Positions 9,860 through 17,150 of a stretch of 46,308 nt of DNA are shown here, one piece after another (within the stretch, counting starts at the first letter, position 1; each line of letters begins with the position of its first letter). The position numbers and the translations under genes were made by a program. This DNA comes from an uncultured Ruthenibacterium sp. (GTDB taxonomy: Bacteria > Bacillota > Clostridia > Oscillospirales > Ruminococcaceae): positions 1-46,308 of the forward strand of contig CALXBO010000015.1 in NCBI GenBank assembly GCA_944386565.1. Direction: 5' to 3'. The notes below the pieces were generated by a model. The model ran no database searches, had not been told where the DNA came from, and worked only from the letters and a program-made list of their open reading frames with translations.

Positions 9860-11914
9860 TCAGAGCTTCATGCACACGTCCCACGCGCGCCAGATGACGG
9901 TGCGCAGGTTGCCGACGCCGTTCGCGTCGCCCACGATGTGCACGTGGCGCGAGGCCGGGACGAGGGGGCGCGGCTCGTAGCCCACGGAGAGGATCACGTC
10001 GTCGCACGCGACGTCGAAGTCCTTGCCGTCCTTGCCGCGCAGCGTCACGCCGTCCGCGCGGATCTCGCGCACGGACGTCTCAAGGTAGACGGGCGCTTTG
10101 TGCAGCGCCAGCGTCTCGCGCAGGAACGACGAGTTCGCAAGGCACACGCCGCGCACGGCGATGAGGTCGTTCTTCATCTCCACGATGGTGGGATGCTTGC
10201 CGCTGAGGATGAGGTCGTACGCGATCTCGCAGCCCGTCAGGCCGCCGCCGACGATCACCACGCGGTCGCCCACTTCGCGCCCGCGCAGAAATTCCGTGGC
10301 CTCGATGGCCTTTTCCGCGCCCGGAACGGGCAGGGAGCGCGGCGCAGCGCCCGTCGCAACGATCACTTCGTCCGCGCCGAGGGACGCAACGTCCTTCACT
10401 TCCGTATTCCTATGCACGGTCACATCGCTGCGCTCAATGGCGCGGCGGTACCACTCGATGAGCTCGCGGTCCTTCTCCTTGTAGGAGGGCGCGGCGGCCG
10501 GGATGAACACGCCGCCGAGCTCGTTGGTCTTCTCGTACAGGTCGACCTTGTGGCCGCGCGCCGCGAGCACGAGCGCCGACTCCATGCCGCCGATGCCGCC
10601 GCCGATGACGGCGATCTTCTTCGGATGGCCCGTTTTCACGATGCGGTATTTCTTCGACTGCATCGTCTGCGGGTTCAGCGCGCAGCGCGACATGAACAGC
10701 GCGTCGAACAGATCCTGATCGTTCGCGGAACCCTCGTGGTGCGCCATCGTGAAGCACGCGTTGTGGCAGCAGATGCACGGCTTGATGTCCTCGCAGCGGT
10801 CCTCCATCAGCTTTGTTACCCACGCGGGGTCGGTGAGGAACTGGCGCGCCACGCCCACCGCGTCGATGTCGCCCGCGCGCACGGCGGCCGCGCCGTCCTC
10901 CGGCGTCATGCGGCCCGCGCACACCACGGGAATGTCCACGAACTTCTTGATGTGCTTGACGTACTCGAGGTTGCAGTTCATCGGCATGTACGCGGGCGGG
11001 TGCGCCCAGTACCATGCGTCGTAGGTGCCGTTGTCGCAGTTGAGCATGTCGTAGCCCGCGTCCTGCAGGAACTTCGCGGCCTTTTCGGATTCCGCCATGT
11101 CGCGGCCCACCTCGACGAAGTCCGTCTCCTCGGGCAATGCACCCTGACGGAAGCCCTTCGTCTTCGAGACGACCGAGTAGCGCAGCGAGACGGGGAAGTC
11201 GTCGCCGCAGTCGCGCTTGATGGCCTTCACGATCTCGGCCGCGATGCGGTAGCGGTTCTCAAAACTGCCGCCGTACTCGTCCGTGCGCTGGTTCGTGTAC
11301 TTCGTGGCGAACTGGTCGAGCGTGTAGCCCTCGTGCACGGCGTGCACCTCGATGCCGTCCACGCCCGCGTCCTTGCACATCTTTGCGGTCTTGGCGAACG
11401 CCTCCACCAGCTCGTGGATCTCCTCCACGGTGAACGGGCGGCTCATCACGCCGTCCGCCCAGCGGTTCGGCGTGGCGGACGCGCTCGCAAGGATGTAGTC
11501 CATGTTGAAGATGGGCTTGCCCAGCGTGCCGAGCACCTTGTTCTTCGTCATGGCCACCATCAGGTCGTTCACGGCCATCGCGCGGCCGAAGCCCGCGGTG
11601 ATCTGGATGAACAGCTTCGCGCCCGTCTTGTGGAATTCCTCCATGTACTCTTTCAGCTTGCGGAACTTGCCGGGGTTCTGGTACAGCCAGCGCCCGCCCA
11701 TCGGATCGCGGATGGGGGCGATGCCCGGCAGGATGAGGCCCACGTTGTTCTTCGCGCGCTCCAGAAGGAAGTTCGCGGCCTCCTTGTCAAAGTGGTTCGG
11801 CTCCATCCAGCCGAAGATGGACGTGCCGCCCATCGAGCACATCACGATGCGGTTCTTGATCTCCACATTGCCGATCTTCCACGGCGTGAAGAGTGCTTCG
11901 TATTCCTGTTTCAT
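9860..11914 (-). CDS. NADH:flavin oxidoreductase, Old-Yellow-Enzyme / 2,4-dienoyl-CoA reductase type
   Basis: A 684-aa, three-part flavoprotein. Residues about 1-360 form an FMN-binding TIM barrel (start YEALFTPWKIGNVEIKNRIVM; GIEVHAVHEGYTLDQF; VCAGRMTPEDG). Then comes a 4Fe-4S Cys group (CICCHNAC and a later SRCALNP), and C-terminal FAD and NAD(P)H Rossmann halves (IAVIGGGIGGMESALVLAARG; VVIVGGGLTGCEIAYDL). The layout is that of FadH, BaiCD/BaiH and trimethylamine dehydrogenase relatives, which reduce activated C=C bonds or oxidise amines; the substrate cannot be read from sequence. Start at 11914 has AAAGGAGGG. It lies 11 nt after the aconitase-X small subunit, so the two products probably act in one catabolic route. 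Last gene of its operon. Confidence 0.9.
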   Translation of the reverse strand: MKQEYEALFTPWKIGNVEIKNRIVMCSMGGTSIFGWMEPNHFDKEAANFLLERAKNNVGLILPGIAPIRDPMGGRWLYQNPGKFRKLKEYMEEFHKTGAKLFIQITAGFGRAMAVNDLMVAMTKNKVLGTLGKPIFNMDYILASASATPNRWADGVMSRPFTVEEIHELVEAFAKTAKMCKDAGVDGIEVHAVHEGYTLDQFATKYTNQRTDEYGGSFENRYRIAAEIVKAIKRDCGDDFPVSLRYSVVSKTKGFRQGALPEETDFVEVGRDMAESEKAAKFLQDAGYDMLNCDNGTYDAWYWAHPPAYMPMNCNLEYVKHIKKFVDIPVVCAGRMTPEDGAAAVRAGDIDAVGVARQFLTDPAWVTKLMEDRCEDIKPCICCHNACFTMAHHEGSANDQDLFDALFMSRCALNPQTMQSKKYRIVKTGHPKKIAVIGGGIGGMESALVLAARGHKVDLYEKTNELGGVFIPAAAPSYKEKDRELIEWYRRAIERSDVTVHRNTEVKDVASLGADEVIVATGAAPRSLPVPGAEKAIEATEFLRGREVGDRVVIVGGGLTGCEIAYDLILSGKHPTIVEMKNDLIAVRGVCLANSSFLRETLALHKAPVYLETSVREIRADGVTLRGKDGKDFDVACDDVILSVGYEPRPLVPASRHVHIVGDANGVGNLRTVIWRAWDVCMKL

Positions 11915-11925
11915 CGGTCCCTCCT

Positions 11926-12372
11926 TTAAGATTCGGCCGTCACAAGGCCGTTTTCACCGACGGTCAGCTTCATGCCGTCCTTCACATAGGCGAGGAACTC
12001 CTCGCCGAGGCTGTCCACGACGGGCATCTTTGCGTCCGTCCAGTTCGCCGCGAGGATCGCGCCCGACGCGGCCAGCGAGTCGATGGGTTTCGAGAACAGC
12101 ATGCACGCGGGCTGCTTGCCCATCGCGCACGCCGTGTACAGCACCATGCCGCCCGTCGTCGAGCCGATGGTCTCCGGCAGGCACAGCGCCTTGCCGATCA
12201 TCGGTTTCTTGTAGAGGTCGGCGTTGTTCTGGTCGCCGCATTTCACCTGCTTGTCGCCGAACATCAGCGCCATCTGGTAGCTCGCCAGCGTGTTGAACCC
12301 GCCGTGCGACACAAGCGCCTCGGCCGTCACGGTTCCGGGCGTGACGACGCGCCCCTGAAACGTCTTTGTCAT
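11926..12372 (-). CDS. Aconitase-X small (swivelling) subunit, DUF126
   Basis: 148-aa protein of the swivelling domain that aconitase-like enzymes use as a lid. Typical blocks: FQGRVVTPGTVTAEALVS at the N-terminus, CLPETIGSTTGG in the middle, and a hydrophobic core with GAILAANWTD. It is translated from inside the end of the large-subunit gene (GAAGGAGGG before ATG 12372, one base between the two frames), so subunits are likely made 1:1. Known aconitase-X enzymes are dehydratases such as cis-3-hydroxy-L-proline dehydratase in bacteria and phosphomevalonate dehydratase in archaea. Which substrate this pair uses is open. Confidence 0.9.
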   Translation of the reverse strand: MTKTFQGRVVTPGTVTAEALVSHGGFNTLASYQMALMFGDKQVKCGDQNNADLYKKPMIGKALCLPETIGSTTGGMVLYTACAMGKQPACMLFSKPIDSLAASGAILAANWTDAKMPVVDSLGEEFLAYVKDGMKLTVGENGLVTAES

Positions 12373-12373
12373 C

Positions 12374-13645
12374 TCACTTGCCCTCCTTCGTGATCTTCGC
12401 GAGGATCTCGTCGTCCGAGTAGAAGCGCGCGCTCGTGTATGTGCGCAGCTTGTTCGACGACGTGATGACGGGCATCTTCTTCGAAAGCGGGTTGTTCATG
12501 TACATCAGCGGGCAGATGTAGCTCAGAATCACGCCCGTCGCCTTGAGGCGCGCGGCGTACTCCGTCTTTTCAAACTCGCGGATGACGCCCGGCGCGCTCG
12601 TGAACACCGTCGGGATGAGCACCTGTTTGTTGCCCGCCTCGCGCAGCGCCGTCTCCACGCGCACCGTCCAGTCCTTGAGCTGGTCGAGCGTCATGTGCGG
12701 GCAGCCCATGAAGCAGAGTTTCGGCTTCGCGTCGAGGTCTTTCCAGATGCAGGGGTAGCTGCTTTTCACGCGCTCGAGCTCCGCGTCGTCCACCACGTAG
12801 ACGGGCGCGCTGTCGCGGATGAGCGCGTCGCCCATGTCCGCGGCCTCGGGCGTCATGCCCTCGATGTGGTACAGCCCCACCGAGCCGTTCGACGCGCACG
12901 CCGCGCCGAAATCTTTCAAGTACGCGCACGCGCGGCCGTCGAGCTCCTTGCCGAGCCACTTGTCCAGCCCGCGCACGAACGGCACTTTTTCGAGAACCTT
13001 CATGCCCACGGCCGAACCCAGCAGCTGCGCGTCCGGCAGCTTCGACGTGCGCACTTCCACCACCCAGTCGGCGCGGCGGCCGTCGTCGGTCAGAAGGCCG
13101 AACTCCGGCACGAACCCGGCGATGGAGCCCATCAGCTCGATGATGCCGGAGTTGCGGTTGCACCGCGCGCCCAGCACGCTGTTGGCGTACACCACGGCGG
13201 ACGACTCCGCCCATGACAGCACCTCGCCGCGCTGCGGCACGTTGCCCGCCTCAGGCAGATAGCACGCGCAGGTGTACGCGTCCTCGCCCATCAGGCCGAG
13301 TTGGCGCAGCTGCTCCTCGTAGTGCTCCTGCTGGCTGTACATGAATTTGAACACGACGTTCTGCAAAAACGAAGAGGGCACGTTCTTGTCGAGCGGCCGG
13401 GGGTCGGCCGAGAACGGCTGTTTGCTCTTCGCGCCCGCGCGCAGAAGCTCGTCGTAGAGTTCGTACACCGGCTTCATCACGCCGATGCCGAAGCTGATGA
13501 CGGTGTGGCCGTAGCGGCTCGTGACAGGCACCATGCGCTCGGCGCCGAACGCCTCGCCGTACATCACGAGCGTCTTGACGATCTTCGCCATCGTTGCGCC
13601 CTTTTCTCCGTCGAGCAGCGCCTGCTGCTCCTTGGTCAGAATCAT
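12374..13645 (-). CDS. Aconitase-X large catalytic subunit, DUF521
   Basis: 423-aa catalytic partner of the small subunit next to it. Family blocks: LTKEQQALLDGEKG at the start, AESSAVVYANSVLGARCNRNSG, MGCPHMTLDQL, and a C-terminal YICPLMYMN. The Cys residues in these blocks are candidates for the Fe-S cluster. Start: AAAGGAG is followed by in-frame GTG (13651) and ATG (13645); I choose ATG, but GTG has the tighter spacing. A longer frame to 13726 has no ribosome site and would include the promoter. Own promoter at 13698-13726. Regulation by the RpiR-type protein encoded just upstream is plausible but inferred. Confidence 0.9.
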   Translation of the reverse strand: MILTKEQQALLDGEKGATMAKIVKTLVMYGEAFGAERMVPVTSRYGHTVISFGIGVMKPVYELYDELLRAGAKSKQPFSADPRPLDKNVPSSFLQNVVFKFMYSQQEHYEEQLRQLGLMGEDAYTCACYLPEAGNVPQRGEVLSWAESSAVVYANSVLGARCNRNSGIIELMGSIAGFVPEFGLLTDDGRRADWVVEVRTSKLPDAQLLGSAVGMKVLEKVPFVRGLDKWLGKELDGRACAYLKDFGAACASNGSVGLYHIEGMTPEAADMGDALIRDSAPVYVVDDAELERVKSSYPCIWKDLDAKPKLCFMGCPHMTLDQLKDWTVRVETALREAGNKQVLIPTVFTSAPGVIREFEKTEYAARLKATGVILSYICPLMYMNNPLSKKMPVITSSNKLRTYTSARFYSDDEILAKITKEGK

Positions 13646-13666
13646 CCTCACAACATCTCCTTTGCT

Positions 13667-13685
13667 CCGCCGCACAAAGCGGCGG
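13667..13685 (-). promoter_or_regulatory. Leader hairpin before the aconitase-X ribosome site
   Basis: CCGCCGC (13667-13673) and GCGGCGG (13679-13685) form a 7-bp perfect stem with a 5-nt loop in the short leader between the TATACT box and the AAAGGAG of the aconitase-X gene. No T-tract follows, so it is a leader stem rather than a terminator. It could shelter or expose the ribosome site, or be a protein-binding dyad. Confidence 0.45.
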
Positions 13686-13697
13686 GAGGTCAACTTC

Positions 13698-13726
13698 AGT
13701 ATACTACATTTGCCCGCATAACACAA
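13698..13726 (-). promoter_or_regulatory. Sigma-70-type promoter of the aconitase-X operon
   Basis: On the minus strand, TTGTGT (13721-13726), a 17-bp spacer and TATACT (13698-13703). It lies between the rpiR terminator and the aconitase-X start, so the operon has a promoter of its own. Confidence 0.65.
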
Positions 13727-13746
13727 AGAAAACGCGCGGCGGGCAG

Positions 13747-13779
13747 AAAAAACGGCGGACGCAGAATGCGCCCGCCGTT
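13747..13779 (-). terminator. Intrinsic terminator after the rpiR-like gene
   Basis: Read on the minus strand: AACGGCGGGCGCA, a TTC loop, TGCGTCCGCCGTT and a T-run. One G-T wobble. It lies 8 nt past the stop of the regulator gene. Confidence 0.88.
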
Positions 13780-13786
13780 GTGCGGT

Positions 13787-14659
13787 TCAGTCCTGTGAGT
13801 CGGACGCATCCGTCTCGGAATAAATTGCCCGGAACGCGTCTTCCACGCCCCGGCGTGTGTCACACAGGTGCTCTTCCGTCTGCGCGGCGATGCACGCGCA
13901 CAGCACGTTTACAAGAGACACCGCCGCCGTGATCGTGTTGTAGAACAGCGGGTCGGCCGTGGCGCACGGCAGCGTCAGTGTGGCGCACTGTGCCGCGGGC
14001 GCGTCCGGCTGGTCGACGATGGCGGCGTAGGGCACGCCCCGGCTTTGCAGGTACGCGCCGATGCGCTCCATCTCCGGCGCGTGGCTCGGGAAGGAGATCA
14101 GCACGACGGCGTCCTCCGGCCGGGCCTGCGACAGCGACAGGAGGAGCTGCCCCTTGTCGGCAAAATCGAGCTGGACGGCGTTGTAGCCGAGGTAGTGCAG
14201 GCGCAGACGCAAAAAGTGCACGACCGGCACGGAGACGTCGTAGCCCAGCAGATAGATGCGGCTTGCCCCGCGCAGAAAGTCCGCCGCGCGGCGGAGCTGC
14301 TCCTCGGAGACTCCGGCGTACGTGGAGGACACCCCGGCCAGCTCGTTGTCCAGAAACGCGGAGTACAGGCCGTTTTTCTGGCGGCGCACCGTCTCCACGG
14401 CGCGCGCGATCTTCTCGTTCGGCGACAGGCGGCGCCGGATGTGGTGCTGCAGTTCGCGCTTGAGCCCGCTGAACCCGTCCACGCCCATGCGGCGCGCGAA
14501 GTTCATCATCGTCACTTCCGTCACGCCCACGGCTTCCGTCAGCTCTTTCAGCGACGCAAAGCACGCGTCGTCCGGCCGGGTCAGGATGTAGTCCGCGATC
14601 TTTTTCTGTGCGCGGCTCAGATTCGGATACTGCGTTCGGATGATCTCCAGAATGTCCAT
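13787..14659 (-). CDS. MurR/RpiR-family transcriptional regulator with SIS domain
   Basis: 290 aa. The N-terminal 75 residues are the RpiR helix-turn-helix (IRTQYPNLSRAQKKIADYIL ... LKELTEAVGVTEVTMMNFARRMGVDGFSGLKREL). The C-terminal half is a SIS sugar-phosphate-binding fold (FLRGASRIYLLGYDVSVPVVHFL; DAVVLISFPSHAPE). Family members sense phosphorylated sugars or related metabolites and control neighbouring catabolic genes. Start at ATG 14659 is chosen for AAGGAAGG upstream; the longer frame to 14707 has none and covers the -10 region. It is upstream of and co-directional with the aconitase-X/flavoprotein operon, its most likely target. It has its own terminator and an extended -10 promoter. 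Confidence 0.92.
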   Translation of the reverse strand: MDILEIIRTQYPNLSRAQKKIADYILTRPDDACFASLKELTEAVGVTEVTMMNFARRMGVDGFSGLKRELQHHIRRRLSPNEKIARAVETVRRQKNGLYSAFLDNELAGVSSTYAGVSEEQLRRAADFLRGASRIYLLGYDVSVPVVHFLRLRLHYLGYNAVQLDFADKGQLLLSLSQARPEDAVVLISFPSHAPEMERIGAYLQSRGVPYAAIVDQPDAPAAQCATLTLPCATADPLFYNTITAAVSLVNVLCACIAAQTEEHLCDTRRGVEDAFRAIYSETDASDSQD

Positions 14660-14726
14660 GGCGTCCTTCCTTTCCGGGGCGGCAAAACGGCTCGCGTCTG
14701 CCCGCACAACACGAATTTCTTCCCAT

Positions 14727-14735
14727 ATTATACCA
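14727..14735 (-). promoter_or_regulatory. Extended -10 promoter of the rpiR-like gene
   Basis: On the minus strand TGGTATAAT (TATAAT at 14727-14732), i.e. TGn-TATAAT. No good -35 box is seen 17 bp upstream, which an extended -10 can tolerate. It directly follows the pepT terminator. Confidence 0.5.
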
Positions 14736-14736
14736 T

Positions 14737-14768
14737 AAAACGGGCGGAAGAGGGGATTCTTCCGCCCG
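14737..14768 (-). terminator. Intrinsic terminator after pepT
   Basis: Minus strand: CGGGCGGAAGA, loop ATCCCC, TCTTCCGCCCG, then TTTT. Perfect 11-bp stem at 14741-14768, 11 nt after the pepT stop. Confidence 0.9.
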
Positions 14769-14779
14769 GAGAGTCGGGT

Positions 14780-16015
14780 TCAGCCGTGATTTGCCTGCTT
14801 TGCGTAGCGCGCCACCAGGGCGACGAGCATTTCGGTGATCTTCTCGAGAGATTCCACCGGCACGCACTCGAAGCGGCCGTGGCAGTTGTGGCTGCCGGTG
14901 TTGAGGTTCGGACAGGGCAGACCCATGAACGACAGGCGCACGCCGTCCGTGCCGCCGCGGCAGGGCATCAGCACGGGCTCCACGCCCACGTCGCGCATCG
15001 CGGCCATCGCGTTCTCCACCAGTTCATAGTGCGGCTCGATGGCCTCGCGCATGTTGCGCATCGTGTCCTTCACTTCCATCGAGAACGTGCCTTCGCCGTA
15101 CACGCCGTTCAGATACTCGCACGCGCGGCGCAGCCGCTCCTTGCGGCCCTCGAACTTGTCGGCCTCGAAATCGCTCACTTTATAGATGAGCTCGGCGCTC
15201 TCCACGTCGCCGCGGAATTCCGTCAGGTGATAGAAGCCCTCATACCCCTCGGTGTGGCTCGGCGTCTCGGCCGCGGGCAGCATATTCACGAGCTCAATGG
15301 CCATCAGCGCGGCATTCTTCATCTTGTTCTTGCCGCGGCCCGGATGGATGGACGTGCCCGCCACCGTGATGCGCGCCTCGGCCGAGTTCAGGTTCTCAAA
15401 GCTGATCTTGCCGAGGTCCGCGCCGTCCACCGTGTATGCGAGGCCGGCGCCGAAGCGCTCGATGTCAAAGCAGTCGGTGCCGTGGCCGATCTCCTCGTCC
15501 GGCGTGAAGCCCACGCAGATGTCGCCGTGCGGCAGTTCGGGGTGCTCTGCATAATATTCCAGCATGCCCATGATCTCCGTGATGCCGGACTTGTCGTCCG
15601 AGCCCAGAAGCGTCGTGCCGTCCGTCACCACAAGGCTGCCGCCCTTGTAGCGCTTGAGCTCGGGGTATTCCTCGATGCGCAGCGTGCAGCCGGTCTCCTC
15701 GTTCAGCACGATGTCGCCGCCGTCGTAGTTGCTCACAACGCGGGGGCGGATGTCCTTGCCGCTCAGGGCGGGGGAGGTGTCGAGGTGGGCGATGAAGCCG
15801 ACGGCGGGCACGCCGGGCGTGTTGCCGGGCAGCTTTGCGTAGATGTGGCAGTGGTCGGTCAATTCAATGTCCTGTGCGCCGAGGGCTTCCAGCTCGCCGC
15901 AGACCATGCGCGCCAGATCGAACTGTCCGGGGGTGCTGGGGATGCATCCGGCGTCCGGATCGGACTGCGTGTCGACGGCCACATAGCTCAAAAGACGTTC
16001 CAAAGGGGCTTTCAT
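14780..16015 (-). CDS. pepT: Peptidase T (tripeptide aminopeptidase)
   Basis: Cytosolic dinuclear-zinc exopeptidase of the M20 family that removes the N-terminal residue of tripeptides. 411 aa, the family length. Metal and active-site blocks in order: IAHLDTSP (His and Asp), LLGSDDKSGITEI (bridging Asp), VGFTPDEEIGHGTD (catalytic and metal Glu), YTVDGADLG (Asp), IHPGRGKNKM, and C-terminal HNCHGRFECVP (His). I choose ATG 16015 because AAGGAG lies 7 nt upstream; the in-frame ATG at 16021 is too close to it. The neighbouring oligopeptide-binding lipoprotein gene suggests a peptide-use locus, now broken by the prophage. Confidence 0.95.
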   Translation of the reverse strand: MKAPLERLLSYVAVDTQSDPDAGCIPSTPGQFDLARMVCGELEALGAQDIELTDHCHIYAKLPGNTPGVPAVGFIAHLDTSPALSGKDIRPRVVSNYDGGDIVLNEETGCTLRIEEYPELKRYKGGSLVVTDGTTLLGSDDKSGITEIMGMLEYYAEHPELPHGDICVGFTPDEEIGHGTDCFDIERFGAGLAYTVDGADLGKISFENLNSAEARITVAGTSIHPGRGKNKMKNAALMAIELVNMLPAAETPSHTEGYEGFYHLTEFRGDVESAELIYKVSDFEADKFEGRKERLRRACEYLNGVYGEGTFSMEVKDTMRNMREAIEPHYELVENAMAAMRDVGVEPVLMPCRGGTDGVRLSFMGLPCPNLNTGSHNCHGRFECVPVESLEKITEMLVALVARYAKQANHG

Positions 16016-16021
16016 GTGCAT

Positions 16022-16337
16022 TCTCCTTACAACGGGTCGATGATATTAGTGTGTTGACTTTAAAACGGTGAACTGCATACAAATACAGTATAATCGTTTA
16101 ATATTCAAAAATCTACATGATTTTACACGAAAAGGGGCTGTTTAAAACTTCTCAATTTGACAATTTCCCTAAATTTCATAAAAAATTCATAAATATATTG
16201 ACATATCCCTGAGACTGTTGTAATGTAAATGCATTAAAACTTATCAGCGCATTACTGCGATAAAGCGGATTGCCCGCTTTGATCGGCAAAGCCTGGGAGC
16301 GGCTTTGCTACTATATAAAAGGAAGGGAATGGGAAAC
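16022..16337. other. AT-rich divergent intergenic region between pepT and the peptide-binding lipoprotein gene
   Basis: About 316 bp with no gene. It must hold the start signals for pepT (minus) and the lipoprotein (plus). The plus promoter is listed separately. On the minus strand a TATACT stands at about 16088-16093 with a weak TAGATT 17 bp upstream, a possible pepT promoter. AT-rich tracts are clear against the GC-rich genes on both sides. Confidence 0.5.
16198..16226 (+). promoter_or_regulatory. Promoter of the truncated peptide-binding protein gene
   Basis: TTGACA (16198-16203), 17-bp spacer, TAATGT (16221-16226). A perfect -35 with fair -10, 112 bp before the ATG, leaving a leader of about 100 nt. 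Confidence 0.6.
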
Positions 16338-16663
16338 ATGAAACTGATGAAACGAGTGCTGGCCATCGCGATGGCCGCTGCGATGGCACTGACGACGCTG
16401 ACGGCGTGTGCGCCGCCCAGCGCGGAGGGAAGCGGCGAAGGGGAGAAGGTGCTGCGCTTCGCCACCACGACGGAGCCGACTTCGCTCGACCCGCAGCTTG
16501 GCAGCGGCACGTGGATCACCAACGTGACCGGCGCGATCTTTGAGGGCCTGGTCCGCCGCTACAACGGCGAGATCCTGCCGGGTCTGGCGGAGTCCTGGGA
16601 GATCTCCGACGACAACCTCACCTATACGTTCCATCTGCGCGACGCGTCCTGGAGTGACGGCGA
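16338..16663 (+). pseudogene. Oligopeptide ABC transporter substrate-binding lipoprotein, N-terminal fragment cut by prophage insertion
   Basis: Begins MKLMKRVLAIAMAAAMALT with the lipobox LTAC, then the start of an SBP_bac_5 (OppA/DppA-like) fold: RFATTTEPTSLDPQLGSGTW, GAIFEGLVRRYNGEILPGLAESWEISDDNLTY, FHLRDASWSDGD. Family members run about 500 residues and continue WSDG-(E/D)-x-(V/I)-TAEDV; here homology stops at residue about 109. The frame then reads a few phage-encoded residues to a TGA at 16683-16685. The break coincides with the inferred Mu-type left end at 16664. The rest of the gene should lie beyond the right end, after a 5-bp target duplication (expected GGCGA). ATG 16338 chosen over the in-frame ATGs at 16305 and 16329 by position after GGAAGGG. 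Confidence 0.88.
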
Positions 16664-16690
16664 TGTAATCTTTCATGAAGAATGAGAAAA
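16664..16690 (+). mobile_element. Left end of Mu-like prophage with L1-type transposase site
   Basis: The host reading frame stops matching at 16663 and the next bases are TGTAATC, a TG tip as in Mu. From nt 6 of the element, TCTTTCATGAAGAATGAG plus AAAA fits the MuA end-site consensus, as I remember it, at 16 of about 20 informative positions; in Mu, L1 also starts at nt 6. Further in, 16791-16806 (CTGAAAACGGAAAAG core) and the GGCTTGA direct repeats at 16711 and 16731 (20-bp spacing) may be further transposase sites. The matching right end lies beyond the window. Confidence 0.85.
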
Positions 16691-16854
16691 GCAATGCGGA
16701 GGGTTTAAAAGGCTTGAAAACCGTTGAAATGGCTTGATATCGCGGAAAATCAGCTTTACCGGAGCTTGAAACAAAGAGAATTTGCGTGAAAAGCTGAAAA
16801 CGGAAAAGCGCAGAAAAGACCGCTTTCCTGCCTGATTCAAAAGGTCACAGAGCA

Positions 16855-16895
16855 CCGTTTAAAAAGGTGATTTAATACCGTTTAGAGGGCGTTTA
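16855..16895 (+). repeat. CGTTTA triplet array A
   Basis: CCGTTTA at 16855-16861 and 16878-16884, GCGTTTA at 16889-16895: starts 23 and 11 bp apart, about two and one helix turns. Same layout as arrays at 28555-28592 and, on the other strand, 33949-33989. Function unknown; likely protein-binding sites on one face of the DNA. Confidence 0.6.
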
Positions 16896-16949
16896 GAACA
16901 ATGGATGAAAAGTGCTAAAAATCGCGTAACTATGCGGATTAAACAGTAG

Positions 16950-16964
16950 TTAACAGGCTGTTAA
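16950..16964. promoter_or_regulatory. Operator-like palindrome TTAACAG-G-CTGTTAA
   Basis: Perfect 7-bp inverted repeat around a single G. A related TTAAACAG half-site stands 11 bp upstream (16939-16946), and a similar dyad, TAAAC-AGGC-GTTTA, lies at the end of the MuB gene (23098-23111). Probable protein-binding site; binder unknown. Confidence 0.5.
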
Positions 16965-16970
16965 AGTAGT

Positions 16971-17024
16971 AAAAAAAGAACCGTTTCGAAGGTGGGATAC
17001 TCCCCATCTGCGAAGCGGTTCTTT
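16971..17024 (-). terminator. Terminator of the leftward repressor transcript
   Basis: A stem of about 23 bp with 4 mismatches or wobbles (left arm 16974-16996, right arm 17002-17024, short loop). On the minus strand it ends in seven T. It lies downstream of the repressor gene and would stop its transcript short of the phage end and host gene. Confidence 0.85.
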
Positions 17025-17027
17025 TGT

Positions 17028-17133
17028 TTTTTATTGCGCAAGAGCTTTGCGCAATAAAAAAGTATTGCGCATTTAGGAAAATAGCGGGTTTACAGGCTTT
17101 CAGATAACAAACAGAGATTTGAGAGTTGCGCAT
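17028..17133. repeat. TTGCGCAA hairpin and TTGCGCA repeats
   Basis: TTTTTTATTGCGCAA and TTTGCGCAATAAAAAA pair perfectly around a GAGC loop (about 17028-17062). Two more TTGCGCA copies follow at about 17065 and 17127. It may be a second terminator or binding sites for a phage protein. Confidence 0.45.
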
Positions 17134-17150
17134 TAAAATATGGATTCCTG

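Larger units (their letters stand above)
16686..17150. other. Non-coding left-end region of the prophage
   Basis: 465 bp without a convincing gene. From left to right it holds TTGAAA-rich candidate transposase sites (16700-16810), the CGTTTA triplet array (16855-16895), a TTAACAG/CTGTTAA palindrome (16950-16964), a strong terminator (16974-17024) and a TTGCGCAA hairpin with extra TTGCGCA copies (17033-17133). This matches the position of the end, enhancer and repressor-terminator region in Mu-type phages. Confidence 0.6.

Noticed and set aside
9848..11929. Plus-strand frame of 693 codons opposite the flavoprotein gene
   Set aside because: Shadow frame caused by codon bias; repetitive His/Arg/Ala/Val composition and no homology pattern.
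13868..16057. Plus-strand frame of 729 codons opposite rpiR and pepT
   Set aside because: Spans two well-supported minus-strand genes and their terminator; shadow composition.
17033..17133. TTGCGCA repeats as attachment-site core of an integrase-type prophage
   Set aside because: No tyrosine or serine integrase is present; the element has Mu-type transposase and Mu-type end, and the repeats lie 370 bp inside the boundary.
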